Assembly (NCBI GenBank): GCA_021732005.1
Contig: JAKFVT010000062.1
Location: forward strand, 80,058 to 144,057
From: Mycobacterium sp.
Lineage (GTDB): Bacteria; Actinomycetota; Actinomycetes; Mycobacteriales; Mycobacteriaceae
Length of the DNA: 64,000 bases
Reading direction: 5' to 3'
This document shows, in pieces, positions 1 through 7,790 of this stretch (the stretch's first letter is position 1; every line of letters begins with the position of its first letter). Under the pieces are notes generated by a model. That model did no database searches, was not told the DNA's origin, and saw only the letters and a list, made by a program, of their open reading frames with translations. The translations under genes and the position numbers were made by a program.

Positions 1-32
1 GCCGCGTCGTCGATGGACGTGATCACCTTCAT
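1..32 (-). CDS. Start of an unidentified gene cut by the window edge
   Basis: On the minus strand an ATG at 30-32 is preceded by a GGAAGGG-like ribosome site (about 37-45) and opens a frame reading MKVITSIDDA to the window edge. It lies about 50 bp downstream of the acyl-CoA dehydrogenase stop in the same orientation, so the two may be one operon. Short N-termini of this kind occur in MaoC-type hydratases, which would suit the neighbour, but ten residues are not enough to assign a family. Confidence 0.4.
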   Translation of the reverse strand, partial: MKVITSIDDA

Positions 33-85
33 GGGGTCCCTTCCTCGTCAATCCCACCGGTTGGTCTCGCCATCTTGACCGACGC

Positions 86-1915
86 TCAGAACGCCTCTTC
101 GGGCAGGTCCATGATCGCCAAGTCGATCGACTCCGCGACCTTCCGCTCCGCGGCCAGCCGCGGCAGCACGTTGCCGGCGAAGAACTTCGCCACCGCGACC
201 TTGCCGCGGTAGAAATCCTGCTCGCGCGGATCCGGGTCACCGTCGAGTGCGTGCAGCGCGATCTCGGCCTGGCGCAACAGGAACCAGCCGATCAGCAGGT
301 CACCGACGGCGAGGAGGAAGCCGACCGATTCGAGTCCCACCCGGTAGAGCTCGCGGGCATCCTCCTGCGCCCCCAGCAGATAGCCGGTCATCACGGTCGC
401 GATGGCGCGCACGTTGTCCAGCGCGTCGGCCAGCGATGCACGGGCGGCGGCCAGTTCGGGTCGCGGGTCGGGGCTGTCGATGAACTTCTCGATCTGGGTG
501 ACGACGTGGCCCAGCGCGCCACCCTGGTCCCGGGCGATCTTGCGGAAGAAGAAGTCCTGGGCCTGGATCGCGGTGGTGCCCTCATACAACGAGTCGATCT
601 TGGCGTCACGGATGTACTGCTCGATCGGGTAGTCCTGCAGGAAGCCGGACCCGCCGAACGTCTGCAGTGACTCGGTCAGGCACTGGTAGGCGCGTTCGGA
701 TCCGACACCCTTGACGATCGGCAACAGCAGGTCGTTGACCCGCTCGGCCATCGGGGCATCGGCACCCGAAACAATCTGTGCCACTGCGGGATCCTGATGC
801 GCCGCGGTGTAGAGGTAGAGTGCGCGCAGACCTTCGGAGTATGCCTTTTGCGTCATCAGGGCACGCCGGACATCCGGGTGGTGGATGATCGTCACCCGAG
901 GTGCCGTCTTGTCGGTCATCTGGGTCAGGTCGGCGCCCTGCACCCTGGTCTTGGCATATTCCAGCGCGTTGAGATAACCGGTGGATAGCGTGGCAATCGC
1001 CTTGGTGCCCACGAACATTCGCGCATACTCGATGACCCTGAACATCTGGGCGATGCCGTTGTGGACATCGCCCACCAGCCAGCCGATCGCCGGCTTTCCG
1101 TGTAGACCCAAGCTGAGTTCGGTTGTGGCCGAGGCCTTCAGGCCCATCTTGTGCTCGAGGTTGGTGACGAGGGCCCCGTTACGTTCGCCCGGCTCGCCCG
1201 TCTGCGGATCGAGCAGGAACTTGGGCACCACGAACAGGCTCAGGCCCTTGGTGCCGGGTCCGGCACCTTCCGGGCGGGCCAGCACCAGATGAAGGATGTT
1301 CTCGAAGTAATCGCCGGCGTCGCCGTTGGTGATGAAGCGTTTGACGCCCTCGATGTGCCAGGTGCCGTCACCGGCGTCGACCGCCTTGGTGCGACCGGCG
1401 CCGACATCGGAGCCGGCATCCGGCTCGGTGAGCACCATGGTGGCGCACCAGTTACGTTCGGCCGCCAGGGCGGCCCAGTGTCGCTGCTGCTCGTTGCCGA
1501 TGTGGAACAAGATATTGGCCATGATCGGCCCGGCCATGTACATGAACACCGCGGGATTGGCCCCGAGCACGAGCTCGTCGATCGCCCACGTAACCATCGC
1601 CGGCGCCGGGACGCCACCGACCTCTTCGGACAGCCCGATGCGGAACCACTCCCCCTGCTGCCAGGCCCGCATCGACTTGGAGAACGGCTCGGGCAACGAC
1701 ACCGCATGGGTGCCGGGGTCGAACGTGGGCGGATGACGGTCGGTTTCGGCGAACGATTCGGCGACCGGCCCCTCAGCCAGGCGGGATGCCTCGGACAGCA
1801 TCTCCCGGACCGAATCCCCGTCGAGGTCGGGGTAGGCATCGAGGGCCTTCTCCAAGTCGAGGAACTCGAAGAGGTTGAACTCGAGGTCGCGGACATTGCT
1901 CTTGTAGTGGCTCAT
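86..1915 (-). CDS. FadE5-like long acyl-CoA dehydrogenase
   Basis: This 609-residue protein is an FAD-dependent acyl-CoA dehydrogenase catalysing alpha,beta-desaturation of acyl-CoA in beta-oxidation. It has the roughly 600-residue architecture of the mycobacterial FadE5 group: an N-terminal helical domain, a middle beta domain with TEPDAGSDVGAGRTKA, the C-terminal dehydrogenase domain with the catalytic base in SLYEGTTAIQ (Glu445), and an extra C-terminal helical extension. The N-terminus MSHYKSNVRD is nearly that of M. tuberculosis FadE5 as I remember it, but enough positions differ that this may be a paralog. I start at 1915 because GGGGAGG lies upstream; an in-frame start at 1966 has no better support. 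The TetR gene and a palindrome lie upstream and may control it. Confidence 0.9.
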   Translation of the reverse strand: MSHYKSNVRDLEFNLFEFLDLEKALDAYPDLDGDSVREMLSEASRLAEGPVAESFAETDRHPPTFDPGTHAVSLPEPFSKSMRAWQQGEWFRIGLSEEVGGVPAPAMVTWAIDELVLGANPAVFMYMAGPIMANILFHIGNEQQRHWAALAAERNWCATMVLTEPDAGSDVGAGRTKAVDAGDGTWHIEGVKRFITNGDAGDYFENILHLVLARPEGAGPGTKGLSLFVVPKFLLDPQTGEPGERNGALVTNLEHKMGLKASATTELSLGLHGKPAIGWLVGDVHNGIAQMFRVIEYARMFVGTKAIATLSTGYLNALEYAKTRVQGADLTQMTDKTAPRVTIIHHPDVRRALMTQKAYSEGLRALYLYTAAHQDPAVAQIVSGADAPMAERVNDLLLPIVKGVGSERAYQCLTESLQTFGGSGFLQDYPIEQYIRDAKIDSLYEGTTAIQAQDFFFRKIARDQGGALGHVVTQIEKFIDSPDPRPELAAARASLADALDNVRAIATVMTGYLLGAQEDARELYRVGLESVGFLLAVGDLLIGWFLLRQAEIALHALDGDPDPREQDFYRGKVAVAKFFAGNVLPRLAAERKVAESIDLAIMDLPEEAF

Positions 1916-2001
1916 CGGCTTGCGTCCTCCCCATCGGCGGCTGAGCCCGAGCCTAGCTCGGTTCACCTGCGCTGATCAGGGTGTTCAGGCACTGCCCAGA
2001 A

Positions 2002-2019
2002 ATATGGTCTAAACCATAT
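2002..2019. promoter_or_regulatory. Palindromic candidate operator upstream of fadE and the TetR unit
   Basis: ATATGGT and ACCATAT form a perfect 7-bp inverted repeat around CTAA. It lies in the 265-bp region between the divergent acyl-CoA dehydrogenase (start 1915) and the small ORF/TetR unit (start 2181). The dyad size suits a TetR-family dimer, so the adjacent TetR protein is the obvious candidate ligand. A second, imperfect dyad, CTTATG..CGTAAG, lies near 2117-2131. Function is inferred from position and symmetry only. Confidence 0.5.
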
Positions 2020-2180
2020 AACTGCACGTCGGCATGCTTGGCGGTTCGGTCCGATGTGGGCGTTTGCCTGGCGTTAACGTGGGCGTCAACCTCCATGTTG
2101 CACTCACCGCGTTCTTATCTTATGGTCGTAAGCATAGTTATGGAGCTGGTCTCCAGACCTGCCCGCGCAAGGAGAGAGAA

Positions 2181-2318
2181 ATGTGGCTGATCGAGCTGAA
2201 CATCGCCGGCCACCGGTTCACGCGCCACGTACCCGACAAGCGCCGTCAGCTGTTCGGTCGCGGAGCTCGGGCGCTGGCGTGGCGGGGTAGCCAGATCCGT
2301 CAAACCCCCGCCGCCTGA
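2181..2318 (+). CDS. 45-residue small ORF abutting the TetR gene
   Basis: ATG at 2181 follows AAGGAGAGAGAA, a strong ribosome site. The frame encodes 45 residues beginning MWLIELNIAGHRFTRHV, with a basic centre (DKRRQLFGRGARAL). Its TGA ends at 2318 and the TetR ATG starts at 2319, so the two would be translationally coupled. I recognise no family. It could be a real microprotein made with the regulator or simply a translated leader. Evidence is the ribosome site and exact abutment, with no homology. Confidence 0.55.
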   Translation: MWLIELNIAGHRFTRHVPDKRRQLFGRGARALAWRGSQIRQTPAA

Positions 2319-2948
2319 ATGACCCGGACACCGCCAACCGATCGAAAAAGCCGCGGCTCCACCCGCACCAAGATGCTGGTGGCCGCCGCCGAAGTGCTGC
2401 GCGAACGCGGCGCCGCCGGCGTGACGATCGACGAGGTGCTGGCCCGCAGCGGTGCGCCGCGCGGTTCGGTCTATCACCATTTTCCCGAGGGGCGAAGCCA
2501 GATCCTGCGCGAGGCACTGGAATACGCCGGCTATGCGATCACGACCGCCATCGACGAGGCCGCGTGTGAGAACGCCGGTGTGCTGCTGCGCCGCTACGTA
2601 CAACTCTGGGAAGACGCCCTGCTCACCAGCGATTACACCGCCGGATGCCCGGTGCTGGCCGCCGCCATCGGATCCGGCGAGGACGAACAACAGCTCACCG
2701 CAGTCGCCGGGGAGATCTTCAGCCGCTGGCGCGAGGCATCCAAGCAGGCCTACCTACGGGAAGGCTTCGACGCCGCCGACGCCAGCGCACTGGCCGACAC
2801 CACCCTGTCGGCGATGGAGGGTGCGGTCGTGCTGTGCCGCTCGGTGCGCAGCCTGCAGCCCCTTCATGACGTCGCCGCCCAGATGGAATTCCTGATCAAG
2901 GCAAAGGAATTCGTGACGAAGTTCGGCGTGCCCACACTGAACCCCTGA
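2319..2948 (+). CDS. TetR/AcrR family transcriptional regulator
   Basis: A 209-residue one-component regulator. Residues about 17-60 form the TetR DNA-binding domain (AAAEVLRERGAAGVTIDEVL, ending in the recognition helix GSVYHHF). The C-terminal half resembles the LmrA/YxaF type of ligand-binding domain (TAGCPVLAAAIGSGED and DTTLSAMEGAVVLCRS). The start directly follows the stop of a 45-residue ORF and has no strong ribosome site of its own, which implies coupling. It faces the FadE5-like gene across a palindrome, so repression of that gene and itself is likely. The ligand is unknown; a fatty acyl-CoA is a reasonable guess from context. Confidence 0.9.
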   Translation: MTRTPPTDRKSRGSTRTKMLVAAAEVLRERGAAGVTIDEVLARSGAPRGSVYHHFPEGRSQILREALEYAGYAITTAIDEAACENAGVLLRRYVQLWEDALLTSDYTAGCPVLAAAIGSGEDEQQLTAVAGEIFSRWREASKQAYLREGFDAADASALADTTLSAMEGAVVLCRSVRSLQPLHDVAAQMEFLIKAKEFVTKFGVPTLNP

Positions 2949-2952
2949 ATGG

Positions 2953-2987
2953 CCAACGGCCACAGCCGAAATGGCTGTGGCCGTTGG
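2953..2987. terminator. Bidirectional stem-loop terminator between tetR and the PGRS gene
   Basis: A perfect 15-bp stem (CCAACGGCCACAGCC with GGCTGTGGCCGTTGG) closes a GAAAT loop and is followed by TTT on the plus strand. It fills the space between the convergent tetR stop (2948) and the PGRS-type gene stop (2999), so it can end both transcripts. Confidence 0.85.
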
Positions 2988-2998
2988 TTTCCAATCGA

Positions 2999-5503
2999 TC
3001 AGGGGTGATTGGTCCCGTTGGTTCCGGCCGTGCCCGGGGTTCCATTGGCCTGCGCATCGCCACCGTTGGTACCGGCCGTGCCCACGCCCAGGACGCCCGA
3101 GGCATTGCCGCCGTTGCCACCGTTACCGCCGACGCCACCGATTCCGGTGCCACCGGTGCCGCTGTTGGTGCCCTTGCCGCCCGCGCCGCCGTTGCCGCCC
3201 GCGTTGACCCCGTTCGTCGACGTCTGGCCGCCGGACAGCTGGAAGGTGCTGTTGCCGCCGGTGCCGCCGACGCCGCCGGCCGCCGCGTTCGTGCCGGTGC
3301 CATTGGCTCCGCCGTCACCACCGTTACCGCCGGTCGACGTGCCGTTGACGATCGCGGTGCCTGCGGCGGCCGCATCGGACGCGTCGAGCTTCGCGAACCC
3401 ACCGTCACCACCGAGAGCGCCCTTGGTGGCACCGCCGTTGCCGGCGATCGCCGAGCCGCCGGTGATGGTGCCGTTCAGACCGATGACCTCCGAGAAACCA
3501 CCGTCGCCGCCGGCCTTGCCGCTGACGCTGGAGGCACCGCCGTTGCCGCCGGTGGACGTGATGCCGATCGCGGAGCCGATGAGACCTGCGGCCGTGACCG
3601 AGGAGTCACCGCCCGCACCGCCGGCGCCACCGGCGCTGGCTGCCCCACCATTGCCGCCGATGGAGAAACCGTTCACCACGCCGGAGTTGGTCCCCACAAT
3701 GCCTGCTTGCAGCTGGGCCGAACCGCCGGCGCCGCCGACGCTGCCTGCGCCGGTGGCGTCACCGCCGCTGCCGCCCTTCGCGCTTCCGGAAGCGGTGCCG
3801 TTCGGGCCGGACTGGATTCCCGCGGCACCGCCGGCGCCGCCCTGGGCAGCGCCGGTGCCGCTCTTGCCGCCGGCACCGCCGGTTGCGGTACCGCTGGCCG
3901 AACTCAGCGCGCCGTCCGCAACGATGCTGGCGCCACCGCCCTTGCCGCCCGCGACACCGGCCACGGTCGTCGCGTCGCCGCCGGCACCGCCCGCACCACC
4001 GATGGCAGTACCGGCAGCCGCGCCACCATTGAGACCCTCGACGTGGGCGCCGCCGCCGCCGCCACCGCCGCCGCCACCGAGGCCGGCCGCAGCCGCGGTG
4101 CCCGCGGCACCCTTGCCGCCCGAACCGCCCTTGCCGCCGGTGGCTCCGACGCCGTCACTCGCACCGGCACCGCCGGCGCCGCCGACACCGCCTGTGCCGA
4201 ATGCCGCACCGGCAGTGCCCGTTCCGCCCTTGCCGCCGGTGCCGCCGTTGCCGCCGGCCTGCGTCGACCCGTCGGCCAGGACGCCCTTGCCTGCACCACC
4301 GGCACCGCCCGTTCCGCCGGTACCGCCGATACCGCCGCTGCCGGTCGCACCGCTGGAACCGAAGATGAAGAGGAATCCGCCTGCGCCGCCTGCGCCGCCG
4401 ACACCGCCGACACCGCCTTCACCGCCGGCACCACCGTTACCGGCCGCGCTGACGCCGTCCACGCCGTCAACACCCGTGCCGCCGGTGCCACCGGTGCCAC
4501 CCTTACCGCCGGCACCGCCGCCGCCGCCCGAACCGAAGATCATGCTGCCCTTGCCGCCGGCACCGCCCTTACCGCCGGCCTCACCCTTGCCGCCCGTCGC
4601 GCCGGTGCCGCCGGTCGTCCCGGTCACGCCGGATCCGCCCGCGCCACCGAAACCGCCGCTGCCACTGACCGACAGGCCACCGACGCTGCCACCGTCACCA
4701 CCGTCGGCTCCGCTGCCGGCCAGGCCCGCACCGCCGTCGCCACCGCTGCCGGTGATCAGGCCACCGGCACCGCCCTTGCCGCCCTTGCCGCCGTTGACGG
4801 TGGCCACGCCCGCTCCGCCGTTACCGCCGGTGCCGAACCAGCCGGCCGCGCCGCCGTTGCCGCCGTTGAAGCCATTGCCGCCGGTGCCGAACAGGCCCGC
4901 GTTGCCGCCGTTGCACGCAGTGGTGCCGGTGCACGAGGTCGAGGTGTAGCTGTAGCCGTTTCCGAAGAGGATGCCGGCGTTGGGGTGGTCGGCGGTGCCG
5001 TTGCCGACGTACATCCGGATGAAGTCAGTGATCGGGTTGCCGGCCAGTGCGGCCATCGCGGCCGCTCCGGGCGACGACACACCGGCCGCCTTGGCGGCGG
5101 GCGCCGTCGACTTGGCTGGGGCGCTGGGGGAATCGGTCGCGGGCGTGGCGGCCGCTGCCGGGGCCTCGTCCTTGACCGCGGGGGTCGAGTCAGAACCGCC
5201 CGCCGAGGCCGACGGCTTGGCAACACGGTGCCGGGGGGCGCTGCGGGCAGTGCCTGCCTTCGAGGAAGCCTTGGTCGACGAGTCGTCGTTGGCGTGCGAC
5301 GAGCCGGTCGAGGAACGGCCCGAACCCGAACCGCTGGAGCCGCCCGCACCGCCGGTATCCGCTGCGGCAACCGGCAGCGCAGCCGAGGCCGCGCCGACAC
5401 CCAGAGCAACGGCGAGCACGCCGACCCGGCCCACCCAACGGGCGTAGCCGGACGTCGAGGCCTCGGTGTGGTCGGTACTTTGCGACAAAGTGCGCACGGT
5501 CAT
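2999..5503 (-). CDS. PE-less PGRS-type glycine-rich secreted protein
   Basis: This 834-residue protein has an N-terminal signal-like segment (GRVGVLAVALGVGAASAAL, near residues 20-45), a low-complexity Ser/Ala/Pro linker to about residue 150, a short ordered piece (ITDFIRMYVGNG, then two Cys in TSTSCTGTTAC), and about 630 residues of GGxGG repeats with GTGGNGG and GGAGGAGG units. The repeats match the PGRS domain of mycobacterial PE_PGRS proteins, but no PE domain or GRPLI linker is present, so type VII secretion is not indicated; Sec export is more likely. I start at 5503 because GCGAGGA precedes that ATG; an ATG at 5524 lacks a ribosome site. The protein ends in repeat with no C-terminal domain. 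Function is unknown. Confidence 0.85.
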   Translation of the reverse strand: MTVRTLSQSTDHTEASTSGYARWVGRVGVLAVALGVGAASAALPVAAADTGGAGGSSGSGSGRSSTGSSHANDDSSTKASSKAGTARSAPRHRVAKPSASAGGSDSTPAVKDEAPAAAATPATDSPSAPAKSTAPAAKAAGVSSPGAAAMAALAGNPITDFIRMYVGNGTADHPNAGILFGNGYSYTSTSCTGTTACNGGNAGLFGTGGNGFNGGNGGAAGWFGTGGNGGAGVATVNGGKGGKGGAGGLITGSGGDGGAGLAGSGADGGDGGSVGGLSVSGSGGFGGAGGSGVTGTTGGTGATGGKGEAGGKGGAGGKGSMIFGSGGGGGAGGKGGTGGTGGTGVDGVDGVSAAGNGGAGGEGGVGGVGGAGGAGGFLFIFGSSGATGSGGIGGTGGTGGAGGAGKGVLADGSTQAGGNGGTGGKGGTGTAGAAFGTGGVGGAGGAGASDGVGATGGKGGSGGKGAAGTAAAAGLGGGGGGGGGGAHVEGLNGGAAAGTAIGGAGGAGGDATTVAGVAGGKGGGASIVADGALSSASGTATGGAGGKSGTGAAQGGAGGAAGIQSGPNGTASGSAKGGSGGDATGAGSVGGAGGSAQLQAGIVGTNSGVVNGFSIGGNGGAASAGGAGGAGGDSSVTAAGLIGSAIGITSTGGNGGASSVSGKAGGDGGFSEVIGLNGTITGGSAIAGNGGATKGALGGDGGFAKLDASDAAAAGTAIVNGTSTGGNGGDGGANGTGTNAAAGGVGGTGGNSTFQLSGGQTSTNGVNAGGNGGAGGKGTNSGTGGTGIGGVGGNGGNGGNASGVLGVGTAGTNGGDAQANGTPGTAGTNGTNHP

Positions 5504-5805
5504 CTGATTCCTCGCCCGTTTCATGCGAGAACCCCGTGCCCCCGCCCGTTACAGGGAAGTTACCGAATGCTCAGCGGCACAGGAGGTATTTCGGAGTTTT
5601 GCGTGCAGATGGGCGTTTCTCGGCACCGCCACCATCTCGGCACAAATGCTCGGCAGCGAAATGTTTCGCCTCGCGCTCACCCCGAATTCAGCTGCCGATC
5701 ACCATGACTCCGCGATCGCATCGCCGCTGTGCGGACCTGCCTGCGCGGCGCGACGGACGATGGTGCTGGAATACGAGGGTGACGACGCCCGAGCGAACCA
5801 CCGGC
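5504..5805. other. Divergent intergenic region with short repeats
   Basis: This 302-bp gap separates the PGRS-type gene (minus) from the thioesterase operon (plus). It holds three direct copies of CTCGGCA at 5619-5625, 5636-5642 and 5649-5655, followed directly by a small palindrome, GCGAAA-TG-TTTCGC, at 5656-5669. An AGGAGG at 5581-5586 has no plausible start at the right distance. I see no convincing gene here; both promoters should lie in it. Confidence 0.5.
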
Positions 5806-6621
5806 ATGCAGGACCCGGAGACCCCGGAGAGTGTCATCACCCGGTTCGGTATCGAGACGCTCGACGAGAACTTCACCGAGTTCACGGTCGTGGCCTCGAT
5901 GCCGGTGGGCCATCTGACCAACCCGTTCACCGGGATGCCGACGATCGGTCCGCTGGCCATCCTGGTCGACGATGTCGGCGGCCGGGCCAACTTCTATCGC
6001 CGCGGCGCCGGCCAGTGGACGGTGTCGAGCGAGCTCTCCGTCGAACTCAGCCCAGACGGGATCGACAGCCTGCAGGCCGCGCCGGACGAACCCGTCGTGG
6101 CGAGCAGTCGCCCGCTCGGACCGCACGGGGCGACGCTGCTGTCCATCTGCACGCTGAGCCACCGCGGCAGCACGATCGGCGGCGGCACCGTGCGCACGGT
6201 AGCCATCAGCGGCGGTCCCGACGCACCCATCCAGCGGGGACCGGACACCCTGGCGCGCACACCGCAGACGACGCTGGCGCAGTTGATGTCCGCCGACCCA
6301 CGGCCGGCCGAGAACGGCACCTACCGGCTGGACCAGCGGCCGGATCCGATCATCAACAACCTGATCGGGATCGTGCACGGTGGGGTCAGCAGTGCCGGAC
6401 TGGAACTCGCGGCGTCCGCGGCGATCAACCACGGGCAGGCCGAACCGCTGCGCACCGCGTCGCTGCGGGTGAACTTCCTGCGCCCGTTTTTCGCCGGCGA
6501 CCAATCCCGTTACGAGGGAACCGCACTGCGGGTCGGACGTAATTCCGCGGTCGGCGACGCCCAGGCTGTCGGTGACGACGGCAAGGTGGCAATCCTGGCG
6601 CGCGTCACGGGATACCGGTGA
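5806..6621 (+). CDS. PaaI-type (double) hotdog thioesterase
   Basis: A 271-residue acyl-CoA thioesterase-like protein. The C-terminal half is a PaaI-type hotdog with IVHGGVSSAGLELAASAAIN, the usual HGG active-site loop. The N-terminal half (TIGPLAILVDDVGGRANFYR) looks like a second, more divergent hotdog, so the protein is probably a tandem hotdog. It likely hydrolyses or stores acyl-CoA intermediates for the two acyl-CoA dehydrogenases whose genes follow. Its TGA overlaps the GTG of the next gene. The start is uncertain: ATG at 5806 has only a weak upstream GAGCGAA, and GTG at 5779 is in frame but sits directly against GAGG. Confidence 0.8.
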   Translation: MQDPETPESVITRFGIETLDENFTEFTVVASMPVGHLTNPFTGMPTIGPLAILVDDVGGRANFYRRGAGQWTVSSELSVELSPDGIDSLQAAPDEPVVASSRPLGPHGATLLSICTLSHRGSTIGGGTVRTVAISGGPDAPIQRGPDTLARTPQTTLAQLMSADPRPAENGTYRLDQRPDPIINNLIGIVHGGVSSAGLELAASAAINHGQAEPLRTASLRVNFLRPFFAGDQSRYEGTALRVGRNSAVGDAQAVGDDGKVAILARVTGYR

Positions 6622-7790
6622 GCACCATGACCGACGACTTCGCGACGCTGTGCGCCAACGAGCCCGAGCTGGCCGCCTTGCGGGCTTCGATCCGGGCGTT
6701 CCTGGCCGCCGACCGTGACGAATTCGGTTGGCAGCCAACCGTCGACGCGTGGTTGTCGAGCTGGGACGAGGCGTTCAGCGCCCGCCTGGGCGCGGCGGGA
6801 TTTCTCGGCCTGACCATTCCGCGCGAGTACGGCGGGCAGGGACTGAGCCACCTGCATCGCTATGTGGTGACCGAAGAGCTGCTCGCCGTCGGTGCGCCGG
6901 TGGCTGCACACTGGATCGCCGACCGCCAGGTCGCACCCGGGCTGCTGGCCTACGGCTCCGAAGAGCAGCGGCAACGGCTACTGCCCAAAATTGCTGCTGG
7001 GCAATACTTCTCCGCGATCGGCATGAGCGAGCCACAGGCCGGTTCCGACCTGGCCGCGTCGGCCGCCAAGGCGACCAAGACCGACGGCGGCTGGCTGCTG
7101 TCGGGCACCAAGGTGTGGACCAGCGGAGCGCACCTGGCCCATCAGATCGTGGTGCTGGCCCGCACCAGCCCGGTCGACCCCGACCGTCGTCACGCCGGCT
7201 TCAGCCAGTTCATCGTGCCCACCGACCTACCGGGCGTGACCATCAGTCCCATCGTGATCATGTCGGGCGAACACCATTTCAACGAGGTGACCTTCGACGA
7301 GGTGTTCATCAGCGACGACAACCTGCTCGGCGAGATCGGCAACGGCTGGCATCAGGTCACCGCCGAGCTGTCGTTCGAACGCAGCGGCCCAGAACGCATC
7401 CTGAGCACCGCTGCGCTACTGATGGCACTGGTGCGCCTGCTGGCCGGCCAGGCCGATCTCGACGACCACGCCGCCGCGGCCGTCGGCGACCTGCTGGCCC
7501 GGGTGATCTCGTTGCGGCAGCTGTCGGTGTCGGTGGCCAGGGCGCTGGCCGCCGGGCAGTCACCGGTCAACGAGGCCGCCCTGGTCAAGGACCTGGGCAC
7601 CCGCTTCGAGCAGGAATCGGTGGAGTTGGCGGCCGACCTGTTCGGCTACGCCGCGACCGACTCACCGGATCGCGACCGGGTGGCCGCGCTGCTGAATGTG
7701 GCGCGGCTGCACTCGCCGCTGTTCACCCTGCGCGGCGGAACCAACGAGGTGCTGCGCGGTGTGGTGGCCCGCGGAATGGGGCTGAGATGA
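6618..7790 (+). CDS. Acyl-CoA dehydrogenase, first subunit of a tandem pair
   Basis: A 390-residue FAD-dependent acyl-CoA dehydrogenase. It has the N-terminal helical domain, the middle domain (MSEPQAGSDLAASAAKATK, then WTSGAHLAHQ) and the C-terminal domain ending LRGGTNEVLRGVVARGMGLR. The usual YEGT glutamate is Gly here; a glutamate in the helix-G region (LSFERSGPER) could be the base, as in mycobacterial FadE proteins that work as alpha2beta2 heterotetramers. GTG at 6618 overlaps the previous stop and its own stop overlaps the next ATG, so the three genes are one operon. The pair arrangement suggests a bulky or branched substrate such as a sterol or terpenoid acyl-CoA, which is inference. 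Confidence 0.88.
   Translation: MSTMTDDFATLCANEPELAALRASIRAFLAADRDEFGWQPTVDAWLSSWDEAFSARLGAAGFLGLTIPREYGGQGLSHLHRYVVTEELLAVGAPVAAHWIADRQVAPGLLAYGSEEQRQRLLPKIAAGQYFSAIGMSEPQAGSDLAASAAKATKTDGGWLLSGTKVWTSGAHLAHQIVVLARTSPVDPDRRHAGFSQFIVPTDLPGVTISPIVIMSGEHHFNEVTFDEVFISDDNLLGEIGNGWHQVTAELSFERSGPERILSTAALLMALVRLLAGQADLDDHAAAAVGDLLARVISLRQLSVSVARALAAGQSPVNEAALVKDLGTRFEQESVELAADLFGYAATDSPDRDRVAALLNVARLHSPLFTLRGGTNEVLRGVVARGMGLR

Noticed and set aside
3000..4900. Repeat array that might look like CRISPR or a tandem satellite
   Set aside because: Repeats are short, in frame, variable glycine codon units of a protein, with no uniform spacers and no cas genes.
2984..5707. Very long plus-strand open frames (907 and 646 residues) opposite the PGRS-type gene
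   Set aside because: They are antisense reflections of a GGN-rich repeat gene; composition is Ala/Gly/Thr or Pro-only, with no ribosome site or domain.
5603..5707. Short GTG-initiated ORF after AGGAGG in the PGRS/thioesterase gap
   Set aside because: The spacing from AGGAGG to GTG is 16 bases and the peptide has no recognisable character; an inner ATG is further still.
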